From contig JBBSLL010000014.1 of NCBI GenBank assembly GCA_038255255.1, positions 1 to 60,402 on the forward strand: a stretch of 60,402 nucleotides of DNA, given 5' to 3'. Positions 44,140 through 52,900 of the stretch are shown piece by piece. Below the pieces are notes generated by a model. That model did no database searches, was not told where the DNA came from, and saw only the letters and a list, made by a program, of their open reading frames with translations. Positions within the stretch are counted from its first letter, which is position 1; every line of letters starts with the position of its first letter. The stretch is from JBBQNY01 sp038255255 (GTDB lineage: Bacteria > Pseudomonadota > Gammaproteobacteria > Xanthomonadales > Ahniellaceae). Made by a program: the position numbers and the translations under genes.

Positions 44140-45144
44140 TCAGGGCAGGGGCGCGAGTTTTTCGCGCAGCATCGACGCCACGATCGCCGCTTCGCGCAAC
44201 GGTGGTGGCCAGCGCGCGGGCTCGGCGTCCCGCAGCCGAGCGCTGTCGCGGGCATGACCGCGCGCCGCAAGCGCCGCGTGGAACCGGGCGAGTTTGCCGC
44301 GCGCGCGTGTCGATTCGAAAACGAACACCGGCTTGCCCGTGGCACAGGCCTCGCTGGCGAGATTGACCGAGTCCGCAGTGACCAGCACGCTGTCGGCGAG
44401 CGCGAGGTAGCCCGCGTAGGGATTGCGAGCTGCGTCCGACGCGCCGATCCCGTGCGTCGACGGAGGGGGTGACGATTCTTGCGACGCGAGGTAGAGCGAG
44501 CGCGACGGCGCGTCAGCGAACGCGCGCAATCTCTCCTCGAAATGCGGGGGACTGCGCCGCGACGTCGTCAGCCACACGCTGCCGCCGGATGCCCGCTGCC
44601 AGGACGCGACCAGCTCCAGGATCCGATCCAGCGCCGGCGCGTCGAGGTCCCAGTCCCGGTGCGGGCCGCCGAGGAGCACCGCCAGCCGGGGCGACGGCGT
44701 GGCCGCAAGTCCGGGCCAATCGCACGCCGCCCGGGCCAGCCACGCGTCATCGACTTCGTTGAGCGCGCCCAGCGTCGCGATGCAGTTGGCGGCGGCAAGG
44801 CCGTCGTGGGCCGGCGCAATCACCCAGTCAAAGTGGTCCGGCGAAATACGCGGATCGAGGATCTGGACCGCGCGGCACCCATCCACATGCTTGCGCAACA
44901 AAGCCGTGATGGTCGCGGAGGACCGTCCGCAGCCTACGACCAGGGCAGGAGGGGCACCAAGCGCGTCTCGCATGTCGCGGGGCAGCGCGAGCGGCCAGGG
45001 CCCGCGCAGATGCGGCGCTAACCAGCGCCAGGGCGCTGCCAGTGCCACGCTGAACTCGCGGGCTTCCAGGTGCAAGGCGCGCAGCAGGGCCCGCACCTGG
45101 CGCTGGTTGCCGGCGCGGCCGTCGCTGATGGCCCATGCCGTCAT
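44140..45144 (-). CDS. ELM1/GtrOC1-like family protein (DUF1022)
   Basis: About 334 residues. N-terminal AWAISDGRAGNQRQVRAL and C-terminal DSVLVTADSVNLASEACATGKPVFVFE are hallmarks of the family named for plant ELM1, common in proteobacteria. The fold resembles GT-B glycosyltransferases, and the two motifs are placed like donor-binding sites. Precise function in bacteria is not established. Start at ATG 45144; a GTG six codons earlier is weaker. It converges with glnE. Confidence 0.8.
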   Translation of the reverse strand: MTAWAISDGRAGNQRQVRALLRALHLEAREFSVALAAPWRWLAPHLRGPWPLALPRDMRDALGAPPALVVGCGRSSATITALLRKHVDGCRAVQILDPRISPDHFDWVIAPAHDGLAAANCIATLGALNEVDDAWLARAACDWPGLAATPSPRLAVLLGGPHRDWDLDAPALDRILELVASWQRASGGSVWLTTSRRSPPHFEERLRAFADAPSRSLYLASQESSPPPSTHGIGASDAARNPYAGYLALADSVLVTADSVNLASEACATGKPVFVFESTRARGKLARFHAALAARGHARDSARLRDAEPARWPPPLREAAIVASMLREKLAPLP

Positions 45145-45316
45145 ATTGGCTTTGCTGGCCACGAGCCCTTCGATCTTCCCCGGGAACGCCGAGAGTATTG
45201 GGTCCGTCGCACGGTGTCGCGCAGGAGGGCAGTGCGGGGAGCGATTTCCTCACGATGGCACCACAGTGGCGCGGACTAGAATTCGCGCTCCCCGCACTGG
45301 TCTCGAGACGCGCGCG

Positions 45317-45913
45317 ATGCCAATGACCCCCTTGCCGGATGCGACCCTGGACACGATGTTCAGGGAAGCGCGCACCCACAACGTGTGGCACCCGGACCCG
45401 ATGTCCGACGCGGACATCCACGCAATTTACGACTTGCTCAAGTTTGGCCCGACCAGCGCAAACTGTTGTCCGGCGCGCTTCGTCTGGGTGCGGAGCCCAG
45501 CTGGCAAGGAAAAGCTGAAACCCTTCCTCGACGAAAGTAACCTCGCCAAGACCATGGCCGCTCCGGTTACGGTGATCGTCGCGCATGACCTCGAGTTCTA
45601 CGAGAAACTGCCGCAGCTCTTTCCGCATGACCAGAGCGCACGGAGCTGGTTCGCTGGCAAGACCCTCAAGATCGAGCAGACTGCTTTCCGCAACGGCACG
45701 CTGCAGGGCGCGTACCTGCTGATGGCGGCACGTGCGTTGGGCTTCGACTGCGGTCCGATGTCCGGGTTCGACAATGCCCGACTGGATGCGGCGTACTTTG
45801 CCGGTACGCCCTGGCGGTCCAACTTTCTGGTGAACTTGGGGCACGGTGACGCATCCAAGCTGTTCCCGCGTTCGCCGCGGTTCCCGTTCGACGAAGTCAA
45901 CCGGATCGAATGA
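45317..45913 (+). CDS. Nitroreductase-family protein, RutE/HadB-like malonic semialdehyde reductase
   Basis: About 198 residues. FMN-dependent fold: ARTHNVWHPDPMSDADIHAIYDLLKFGPTSANCCPARFVWV, then QGAYLLMAARALGFDCGPMSGFD. The GPMSGFDNARLDAAYFAGT motif and length match the RutE/HadB subfamily, which reduces malonic semialdehyde to 3-hydroxypropionate. No other rut genes are near, so the physiological substrate is uncertain. The stop overlaps a possible upstream start of the yceI gene. Divergent from the ELM1 gene. Confidence 0.85.
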   Translation: MPMTPLPDATLDTMFREARTHNVWHPDPMSDADIHAIYDLLKFGPTSANCCPARFVWVRSPAGKEKLKPFLDESNLAKTMAAPVTVIVAHDLEFYEKLPQLFPHDQSARSWFAGKTLKIEQTAFRNGTLQGAYLLMAARALGFDCGPMSGFDNARLDAAYFAGTPWRSNFLVNLGHGDASKLFPRSPRFPFDEVNRIE

Positions 45914-45933
45914 TCCCTGCCGAGGAAATTTCC

Positions 45934-46557
45934 ATGCAGAAGTGCCGCCTGTTCGCCGCCTTATCCCTGGTCGCCACCGCCGGCACCCTGTCCGCGGCCC
46001 CTGTCACCTACACCCTCGATCCGGCGCACACGCAGGTCGATGTGAGCTGGAGCCATTTCGGCCTGTCCACGCCGACCGCCACGTTCGGTGCCGTAGAGGG
46101 CACGCTCGTGTACGACGCGGACGCGCCGGAGAAATCCTCGGTCAAGGTCACCCTGCCCATCGGGGCGCTCGATGGGCACGACGCGGACTTCAACGAGCAT
46201 CTGCGGAGCAAGGATTTCTTCGAGGCGGACAAGTACGCGAACGCCACGTTCGTCAGCACCAAAGTCGAGAAGGCGGGCGAGGGCAAGCTGCGCGTCACGG
46301 GCGACCTGACCGTCAAGGAGCAGACCCGGCCGGTCGTGCTCGACGTGGAAATCAACCTGGTCGGCCCGCACCCCATGTCCAAGGCGCCGGCGGCCGGATT
46401 CGACGCGACGACCAGGCTCAAGCGGTCCGATTTCGGTGTCGGGGCGTTCGCGCCGAACGTCAGCGATGAAGTCGACGTCAGGATCACGACTGAAGCGATC
46501 GAGGCCAAGGCGTGGGCCGAGCGCAAGGCCAAGAAGGCTGCCGCCAAGAAGTCGTGA
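45934..46557 (+). CDS. YceI-family periplasmic protein
   Basis: About 207 residues. Signal peptide (CRLFAALSLVATAGTLSAAP), then the lipocalin-like YceI fold (YTLDPAHTQVDVSWSHFGLSTPTATF, LGGKDFFEADKYANATF-like HLRSKDFFEADKYANATFVS). YceI proteins bind isoprenoid-type lipids such as octaprenyl phosphate. A Lys/Ala-rich tail (AERKAKKAAAKKS) follows. Start at ATG 45934, preceded by GAGGAAA; an upstream ATG at 45910 overlaps the previous stop. Confidence 0.88.
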   Translation: MQKCRLFAALSLVATAGTLSAAPVTYTLDPAHTQVDVSWSHFGLSTPTATFGAVEGTLVYDADAPEKSSVKVTLPIGALDGHDADFNEHLRSKDFFEADKYANATFVSTKVEKAGEGKLRVTGDLTVKEQTRPVVLDVEINLVGPHPMSKAPAAGFDATTRLKRSDFGVGAFAPNVSDEVDVRITTEAIEAKAWAERKAKKAAAKKS

Positions 46558-46591
46558 TGCCAGGTAACGCGCACCCCGGGGGGATGTAGCC

Positions 46592-47290
46592 ATGATTGCA
46601 GTCAGGCCCGCTGATGCGCGCGGAGCCACGCGCACGAACTGGCTCGAGAGCCGCCATTCGTTTTCGTTTGGCGACTTCCACGATCCGGCGCAGATGGGCT
46701 TCGGCCCGCTGCGCGTCATCAACGACGACGTGGTGCGGGGCGGGGCGGGCTTTGCCCCGCATTCGCACGCCAACATGGAGATCCTGAGCTTCGTGGTCGA
46801 CGGAGCGCTCGCGCATCGCGACAGCGTGGGGTCCGGCGCCACGCTCAACACGGGCGATGTGCAGTGGATGAGCGCCGGGCACGGGGTCCGGCACAGCGAA
46901 TTCAACGCCAGCGCCGACGCTCCGGTCCGCTTCGTGCAGGTGTGGATCCAGCCCGGCGTGTTGAACGCACCGCCCGCATACGCCGATCGATCTTTCCCGC
47001 CCGCGCTGCGAGCCGGCCGGTGGTGCCTCGTGGCGGCGCCGGAAGGGGCAGACGGGGCATTGCCCATCCGCCAGGATGCGCGGGTGTTCGTCGCGGATGT
47101 CGCGCGCGACACGCCGCTCGACTACGAGTTGGCACCCGGAAGGCGCGCGTGGCTCCAGGTCGTCGATGGCGAGCTCGAACTCAACGGTGTACCGCTGGTT
47201 GCAGGTGATGGTGCCGCGGTCAGCGAGGAGACCGAACTGCGCGTGCGCGCAACGCGCGATGCGAGCGTGTTGCTCTTCGATCTGCCGTAG
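46592..47290 (+). CDS. Pirin family protein (bicupin)
   Basis: 232 residues. N-terminal cupin with FGDFHDPAQMGFGPLRVINDD, the metal histidines in FAPHSHANMEILS and the second set in SAGHGVRHSEF; the C-terminal cupin is degenerate. Pirins bind iron, and some have quercetin 2,3-dioxygenase activity; role here unknown. A GGGGGGATG stretch precedes the ATG by about ten bases. Ends eight bases before a REP element. Confidence 0.9.
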   Translation: MIAVRPADARGATRTNWLESRHSFSFGDFHDPAQMGFGPLRVINDDVVRGGAGFAPHSHANMEILSFVVDGALAHRDSVGSGATLNTGDVQWMSAGHGVRHSEFNASADAPVRFVQVWIQPGVLNAPPAYADRSFPPALRAGRWCLVAAPEGADGALPIRQDARVFVADVARDTPLDYELAPGRRAWLQVVDGELELNGVPLVAGDGAAVSEETELRVRATRDASVLLFDLP

Positions 47291-47297
47291 CACACGC

Positions 47298-47400
47298 GTC
47301 AGGTCGGCAGAGCCGACCTGACCTACACGAACTACGCAGCGTCAGGGGTGCTGGCGAAGCCGGCGATGCTTCGTAGGTCAGGTCGCGCCAGCGACCTGAC
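47298..47400. repeat. GTAG-headed REP pair, family B, second locus
   Basis: An inverted element at 47298-47326 (ends CTAC) and a direct element at 47373-47400 (starts GTAG), with GTCAGGTCGG or GTCAGGTCGC stems as at 14440-14522. They lie between the convergent pirin and Yip1 genes. The internal spacer contains a diverged copy of the Yip1 gene tail (separate entry). Confidence 0.9.
47332..47367 (-). repeat. Diverged duplicate of the Yip1-family gene 3' end
   Basis: 36 bases inside the REP pair align without gaps to the true gene end at 47421-47456, with 28 matches. On the minus strand the copy reads SIAGFASTPDAA-stop against DLAGLANTPDAS-stop, so even the TAG stop is kept. It is a duplicated gene tail captured between two REP elements. 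Confidence 0.75.
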
Positions 47401-47420
47401 GCCCGGCACCACCACGCGGG

Positions 47421-48689
47421 CTACGAAGCGTCGGGTGTGTTGGCCAGGCCCGCGAGATCGAGATCGCCGGCTGCGTTCTTGAGCGTCGCAATGTCGATGC
47501 CTGTGCCACGCAGCTTGATCATGAAACGGTCGTCGATGGCCGTCTGGAACTCGCTGCTGCTGCCGTCCTTGTCCCAGCTCTCCATCATCCACGTGCCGTC
47601 GCGCTGGTAGGACTTCTCGACGCGGGTATCGGTCTCGTTTTCGGATTCGATTCCGGCGAGTCCCGCGAACGCCAGGAAATTCGGCGCGCCCGCCATGTCG
47701 ACGATCTCCACTTCGAGGCTGCGATCGCCGCCACCGTAGTTGGCGGTTGCGGTGGACACTTCCATGCCCATCGCGGCGTTGCGCGATGCACGCAGTGACG
47801 TCCGTGGCATGCCGGCCATCGCTTCCGGCAGATAAGGTTTCAACGCATCCGGAGCGAGTGCGCGCACGCCGGGTTTGCCGCCCGCAAGCGCGCCCATCGC
47901 CGCTGCCATCGCCGCCGCACTCGCCTTCGCGGCCGCCTCCGGATCGCCCGACGCCGCGGCAGCTTCCGCCGCCTTGTTGGCGGCTTCGATCTTCTCGCCC
48001 TGGGCGGCCATCTGCGCGCCCATCGCAGTCAACTTGCCGAGCGGGGAGTCGGGGTCCGCTTCAAACGTATCGCCGCCCGGCGCAGCCGCGCCCGCCAGGC
48101 TGCTGCCCATGCTCGCCGCGGTGATGCCGCCGACCAGCGCGCCGAGGATCAGGGTCAGCACGATGCCGACCACCCCGATCGTGATCATGTAGACGACGCT
48201 TTTGTCTTCGGGATTGCGCATGAGGTGCGGCAGCCCGAGATAGATCAGGTAGAACGAGTAAAGCCCCAGCAACCCGAGGATCGCGAGCTGCGGCACGATG
48301 CCGAAGATGCCGGCGAGAAATGCGGCCGTGTATCCGTAGGCGGCGAGCTTGAGCGCCTGGATAAAATTCTTTTCGCCGCCGAAGGTGGGCGCGAGTGCGT
48401 TGCAGACCAGCGCGACCACGTAGACCATGGCGAGGCTGACGATATAAGTCAGGACTGCCGTGGCGATGAGCGAACCCATCGCGGGACGAATGGTGCCGAC
48501 GAACGGGATGGAAATGCCGAAAATTGATTGACCGATCAGGGCCGCAATGGGCCCGATGGCAGCCAGCCAGACCACGTAGTCCTTGTAGATGTCCGCGACG
48601 GTGGTGGTTTCGGTCGCGATCACCGGCCACTCGGTCTTCGGTGTCACCAGGATGTTCTTGGCGCGCTCGATCAGCTTGTTGACGTCCAT
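47421..48689 (-). CDS. Yip1-family membrane protein
   Basis: About 422 residues. Short N-terminus MDVNKLIERAKNILVTPKTEW, then five transmembrane segments in residues 35-215 (the Yip1 fold), an Ala/Glu-rich helical segment (about 235-290) and a soluble C-terminal domain. Bacterial Yip1 proteins have no firm function. Start ATG 48689 with GGGGGAGAG upstream. The gene follows pgk by 58 bases on the same strand and may be co-transcribed with it. Confidence 0.8.
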   Translation of the reverse strand: MDVNKLIERAKNILVTPKTEWPVIATETTTVADIYKDYVVWLAAIGPIAALIGQSIFGISIPFVGTIRPAMGSLIATAVLTYIVSLAMVYVVALVCNALAPTFGGEKNFIQALKLAAYGYTAAFLAGIFGIVPQLAILGLLGLYSFYLIYLGLPHLMRNPEDKSVVYMITIGVVGIVLTLILGALVGGITAASMGSSLAGAAAPGGDTFEADPDSPLGKLTAMGAQMAAQGEKIEAANKAAEAAAASGDPEAAAKASAAAMAAAMGALAGGKPGVRALAPDALKPYLPEAMAGMPRTSLRASRNAAMGMEVSTATANYGGGDRSLEVEIVDMAGAPNFLAFAGLAGIESENETDTRVEKSYQRDGTWMMESWDKDGSSSEFQTAIDDRFMIKLRGTGIDIATLKNAAGDLDLAGLANTPDAS

Positions 48690-48747
48690 CGTGCTCTCCC
48701 CCCTCGTTTGTGTCGGTCCACCGTGATGCATGGTGCGTCCGTGCAGT

Positions 48748-49938
48748 CTAACCCCTGCTCCCGTTATCGCCCCGGGCCTCGAGCGCAGTGACGGCAGGCA
48801 ACTCCCGGCCCTCGAGGAATTCCAGGAACGCGCCGCCGCCCGTCGAGATGTAGTCGATGCCCTCCTCGACGGCATACTTCTCCACCGCGGCGAGCGTGTC
48901 TCCGCCCCCGGCGATCGAGAATGCGGAACTCGAGGCAATCGCCTCCGCGATGGAGCGCGTACCGGCGCCAAATGCCTCGAACTCGAACACGCCCACCGGG
49001 CCGTTCCAGACCACGGTTCCGGCGGCGCCGATGGAAGCGGCATAGCGCCTGGCAGTCTCCGGGCCAATGTCGAGGATCATGTCGTCGTCGCCGACAGCCG
49101 CGACCGGCTTGACGGTCGCCGCGGCGGTGCCCGTGAATTCGGTGGCCACCACCACATCGGTCGGCAGGGGCAAGTCCAGGCCGCGGCGTCGCGCCTCGCC
49201 AAGGATGCGCGTCGCGGTCTCGATGAGGTCGCGTTCGACCAGCGAGCGGCCGATGGGAAAGCCGGCTGCGGCCAGGAAGGTGTTGGCGATGCCGCCCCCT
49301 ACTATCAGCCCATCGACTTTCGCGAGGAGGCTTTCGAGCAACGCGAGCTTCGTCGACACCTTGGCGCCGCCGACGATCGCCAGCACGGGACGGGCGGGGG
49401 CGCCGAGTGCCCGCGCGAGTGCGTCGAGCTCGGCCATCAGCAGGGGCCCGCCGCAGGCCACCCGTGCCGCGCGGATCACCCCGTGCGTGGACGCCTGCGC
49501 GCGATGCGAGGTGCCGAACGCATCCATGACGAACACATCGCACAGCGCCGCATACTTCGCGGCGAGGGCCGGATCGTCCTTGGCCTCGCCGACATTCATG
49601 CGGCAGTTCTCGAGCAGCACGAGCTCGCCCGGTGCCACCGCGATTCCGTCGAGCCAGTCGCGTGCCAGCGGAACGTCGCGGTCCAGCAGTTCGCCGAGGC
49701 GCGACGCAACCGGGGCCAGCGAATCGGCGGCGCTCCACTGGCCCTCCGTCGGGCGACCGAGGTGCGACATGACCATGACGGCGGCGCCCGCGTCGAGCGC
49801 CTGCCGCAGAGTCGGCAGGGAAGCGACCAGCCGCTGATCGGATGTGACCTGTCCGTCTTCGATGGGCACATTGAGATCCTGCCGGATCAACACGCGCCGG
49901 TTCTCGAGTAAGACATCCTTCATGCGCAGGATCGTCAT
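48748..49938 (-). CDS. pgk: Phosphoglycerate kinase
   Basis: Glycolytic kinase making ATP from 1,3-bisphosphoglycerate. 396 residues. N-terminal VLIRQDLNVPIEDG, MSHLGRPTEG, AFGTSHRAQAS, IVGGAKVSTK and the C-terminal FSIAGGGDTLAAVEKY with ISTGGGAFLEFLEG are diagnostic. It runs in the same direction as gapA, but tsaC lies between them on the opposite strand. Confidence 0.97.
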   Translation of the reverse strand: MTILRMKDVLLENRRVLIRQDLNVPIEDGQVTSDQRLVASLPTLRQALDAGAAVMVMSHLGRPTEGQWSAADSLAPVASRLGELLDRDVPLARDWLDGIAVAPGELVLLENCRMNVGEAKDDPALAAKYAALCDVFVMDAFGTSHRAQASTHGVIRAARVACGGPLLMAELDALARALGAPARPVLAIVGGAKVSTKLALLESLLAKVDGLIVGGGIANTFLAAAGFPIGRSLVERDLIETATRILGEARRRGLDLPLPTDVVVATEFTGTAAATVKPVAAVGDDDMILDIGPETARRYAASIGAAGTVVWNGPVGVFEFEAFGAGTRSIAEAIASSSAFSIAGGGDTLAAVEKYAVEEGIDYISTGGGAFLEFLEGRELPAVTALEARGDNGSRG

Positions 49939-50066
49939 GGTCTGGCCGTCCCGGTGGGGCCTCGCATTGAATGCGAGTCGCCGGCGCGACGCAACCTCGC
50001 GAGCCCTGCCGCGACCTGCACCGTGCCAATTGCAGTACAGACAACGCCGTGGTGCCCACTTCTACA

Positions 50067-51101
50067 ATGCCGGACATGGCGATCACGCAGCACGACAGCA
50101 CGAATATCGATGGCGCGGTGGATGCGCTGCGCCGTGGCGAAGCGGTCGGCCTGCCGACGGAGACCGTTTACGGCCTGGCCGCGGATGCACGCAATCGCGA
50201 GGCGATCGCGCGCGTGTTCGCGCTCAAGGGCCGGCCGCTGGACCACCCGCTCATCGTGCACCTGCCTGCCGCGCTGCCGCTCATCGAATGGGCGGTCGAC
50301 GTTCCCGAGGCGGCATATCGACTCGCCGAGGCGTTCTGGCCGGGTCCATTGACGCTGGTGTTGCGACGCCACCCTGCGGTGCTGGACGCGGTCACGGGAG
50401 GGCAAACGACCATCGCACTGCGCGTGCCTGCCCATCCCGTGGCGCAGGCGGTGTTGCAGGCGTTCGGCGATGGACTGGTCGCACCTTCCGCCAATCGGTT
50501 CGGCCACGTCAGTCCGACTACGGCCGCGCACGTACGCGACGAGTTCGGCGACGCGTTGCCCGTCGTGCTCGACGGTGGCGCGTGCACCGTCGGCGTGGAG
50601 TCCAGCATTGTGGACCTGAGCGGTGCCACGCCGCGCCTGCTGCGCCCCGGCATGCTGGCGCCGGACGCAATCGAAGCCGTGCTGGGGTCATCCCTCGCGC
50701 GCGGTGCCCACGTCGACTCGCCGCGCGTATCGGGAAGCCTCGAGAGCCATTACGCACCGCGCACGCCGACTCACTGGGTGGACTCGCTTCTCGCACGTAG
50801 CAGCACCGCAAGGCGCGACGCCGGGACCACTTCAGGCGAGCGATCGCGCCCTGCGGCGCTCCTGCAAAGCGAGACCGCGCGGCTCGGCGTGCTGGCGCTC
50901 GGGAGTTTGCCCGATGGATTCGAGGGAATTGCGTTGCCGGCGGAGCCGCAAACCTACGCGCGACGCATGTACGCGGCGCTGCGCGAACTCGACGCCGGCG
51001 GCTTCGATGCAATTCTCATCGAGGCGCCACCGGGCACCGATGCCTGGCTCGCGATCCGCGATCGCCTGCGCCGCGCCTGCGCGTTGACAGCGACTTTGTA
51101 G
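50067..51101 (+). CDS. tsaC: L-threonylcarbamoyladenylate synthase (Sua5 type)
   Basis: Makes TC-AMP for the universal tRNA t6A37 modification. About 344 residues, the long Sua5 form: YrdC domain (AVGLPTETVYGLAADA, KGRPLDHPLIVHL, FWPGPLTLVL, PSANRFGHVSPTTA) plus a C-terminal Sua5 domain with the SHYAPRTPTHW linker. Start at ATG 50067 or 50076. The TAG stop (51099-51101) lies in the GTAG head of a REP. Divergent from pgk. Confidence 0.92.
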   Translation: MPDMAITQHDSTNIDGAVDALRRGEAVGLPTETVYGLAADARNREAIARVFALKGRPLDHPLIVHLPAALPLIEWAVDVPEAAYRLAEAFWPGPLTLVLRRHPAVLDAVTGGQTTIALRVPAHPVAQAVLQAFGDGLVAPSANRFGHVSPTTAAHVRDEFGDALPVVLDGGACTVGVESSIVDLSGATPRLLRPGMLAPDAIEAVLGSSLARGAHVDSPRVSGSLESHYAPRTPTHWVDSLLARSSTARRDAGTTSGERSRPAALLQSETARLGVLALGSLPDGFEGIALPAEPQTYARRMYAALRELDAGGFDAILIEAPPGTDAWLAIRDRLRRACALTATL

Positions 51102-51161
51102 AGCCGAGCTGCGCTCGGCTTCAGGCCGTCGAGCAGCAAGCGGAGCACAGCTCCGCTCTAC
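51098..51161. repeat. GTAG-headed REP pair, family C
   Basis: Direct element 51098-51120 (GTAG head, stem AGCCGAGC/GCTCGGCT) and inverted element 51139-51161 (stem AGCGGAGC/GCTCCGCT, ends CTAC), 18 bases apart. A third family distinct from A and B, again with GTAG heads facing outward. It lies between the convergent tsaC and gapA genes and begins inside the tsaC stop. Confidence 0.93.
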
Positions 51162-51186
51162 GCATGCGGCGCGAGAGTGCGCCTGC

Positions 51187-52200
51187 TCACTTCGCGGCGT
51201 GCAGGGCCTCGACCATGTCGAGCAGGCGGTTGGAGAAACCCCACTCGTTGTCGTACCACGACAACACCTTCACCAGGGTCCCGCCCATGACCCGCGTTTG
51301 CGTCGCGTCGTAGATCGAACTGCGCGGATCGTGGTTGAAGTCGCTCGACACCAGCGGCTCCCTGTTGACACCGAGGATGCCCTTCATCGGACCGTCTGCG
51401 GCAGCCTGGATTGCAGCCGTGATCTCGTCGACGCTGGTGGGTCGCGAGGCGACGAAAGTCAGGTCCACCACTGAAACATTGATTGTCGGGACGCGCATCG
51501 CGAATCCATCGAGCTTGCCGTTGAGTTCGGGCAGTACCAGCCCCACCGCCGCGGCGGCTCCGGTCTTGGCCGGAATCTGGTTGTGCGCTGCGGCGCGCGC
51601 GCGGCGCAGGTCCGAATGGAAGACGTCGGTCAGCACCTGGTCGTTGGTGTAGGCGTGGATGGTGGTCATGAGGCCGTGCTCGATGCCGACGGCGGCATGC
51701 AGGACCTTGGCCATCGGCGCGAGGCAGTTGGTGGTGCAACTCGCGTTCGAGATGACCACGTGCGAGGCGTCCAGCGTGTCGTGATTGACGCCGAACACGA
51801 AGGTGCCGTCCACGTCCTTGTCGCCCGGGGCGGAAATGATCACCTTGCGTGCGCCGGCCGCGATATGCGCCGAGGCTTTGGCTTTCGAAGTGAACAGCCC
51901 CGTGCACTCGAGCACGATATCGATGTCGAGTTCCTTCCACGGCAGCTTCGACGGGTCGCGCTCGGCGCACACCCGCACGCGGTCGCCATTGACCACCAGG
52001 TCGCCGTCGTCCACGGTGACCTTGCCGGGGAAGCGTCCGTGTGCGGTGTCGTACTGCGTCAGGTGCGCGTTGGTGGCGGCGTCGCCTAGGTCATTGATCG
52101 CGACGACCTCGATGTCATCGTCCCGCTCCGTTTCGTACAGGGCGCGCAGCACCATGCGTCCGATGCGCCCGAAACCGTTGATCGCGATCCTGATAGCCAC
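51187..52200 (-). CDS. gapA: Glyceraldehyde-3-phosphate dehydrogenase, type I
   Basis: 337 residues. Rossmann motif INGFGRIGRMVLRA, catalytic SNASCTTNCLAP (Cys155), TIHAYTNDQ and WYDNEWGFSNRL. Converts GAP to 1,3-BPG, feeding Pgk. The residue at the cofactor-discriminating position (INDLGD) fits NAD use. Start at ATG 52200. The next gene on this strand upstream is the LON-domain gene. Confidence 0.97.
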   Translation of the reverse strand: MAIRIAINGFGRIGRMVLRALYETERDDDIEVVAINDLGDAATNAHLTQYDTAHGRFPGKVTVDDGDLVVNGDRVRVCAERDPSKLPWKELDIDIVLECTGLFTSKAKASAHIAAGARKVIISAPGDKDVDGTFVFGVNHDTLDASHVVISNASCTTNCLAPMAKVLHAAVGIEHGLMTTIHAYTNDQVLTDVFHSDLRRARAAAHNQIPAKTGAAAAVGLVLPELNGKLDGFAMRVPTINVSVVDLTFVASRPTSVDEITAAIQAAADGPMKGILGVNREPLVSSDFNHDPRSSIYDATQTRVMGGTLVKVLSWYDNEWGFSNRLLDMVEALHAAK

Positions 52201-52277
52201 ATCGAACCCCAGCTTGTCTGCGTAAAGCCCACCATTGTAGGGGCTCGGTCGGAGTGGGACGAAGCCGGCCCCTTCGG

Positions 52278-52871
52278 TTACGGCTCCGCAAAGCGGGGCA
52301 GCCAGTGCAGCAGCGTTTCCAGTCGCGCCTGGACGGCGTCTTCCTGCAGCAGAAGTTGCCGCTCGGTCGCGTCAAGCGGCAACTCGCACGCAAGCGTCCA
52401 GGACACCCATTCCGCGTCGTCGAAACTCGCGGCCGGCGTGGAGCCGAGCGGGCCCTGGGCGCGGTCCGCCATGCGTCGTAGCAGTGTTGCCAGCAAGCCG
52501 AACTCGGGCGGCAACGGCAGGGGCACCGGGTCGGGGAAGCGCAGCACCCGCCCTATGAGCAATCCGTTATCGCGGACCCGCACGTCTGTCACGCGAACGC
52601 GGGAGCCGCCCCGCACCCGGATGCCCAGCAGGCCGTCGGGCAGCGTCCAGAAGTCTTCGATTCCCGCCTCGCAACCGATCGACGCGGGTACCGCGGGTGC
52701 GCCGGCTTCGACGCCCTCGAGGATGAGGCAGATCGCGAAGCCCCGGCCCACGCGCCCGCATTCCCCGATCATGTCGAGATAACGTCGCTCGAAGATGCGC
52801 AATTCCATCGCGCATCCGGGCAGCAGCACCGCCGAGAGCGGAAAGAGGGGAAGTTCGTCCTCGCGCAGCAT
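52278..52871 (-). CDS. LON substrate-binding-domain protein
   Basis: 197 residues. LPLFPLSAVLLPGCAMELRIFERRYLDMI is the classical N-terminus of the stand-alone LON N-terminal (PUA-like) family. No AAA+ or protease domain follows. Probably an adaptor or peptide-binding protein; partner unknown. 77 bases before gapA on the same strand. Confidence 0.85.
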   Translation of the reverse strand: MLREDELPLFPLSAVLLPGCAMELRIFERRYLDMIGECGRVGRGFAICLILEGVEAGAPAVPASIGCEAGIEDFWTLPDGLLGIRVRGGSRVRVTDVRVRDNGLLIGRVLRFPDPVPLPLPPEFGLLATLLRRMADRAQGPLGSTPAASFDDAEWVSWTLACELPLDATERQLLLQEDAVQARLETLLHWLPRFAEP

Positions 52872-52900
52872 TCGCCCGCTCGTCGCTGCCGTCGTGCCGT

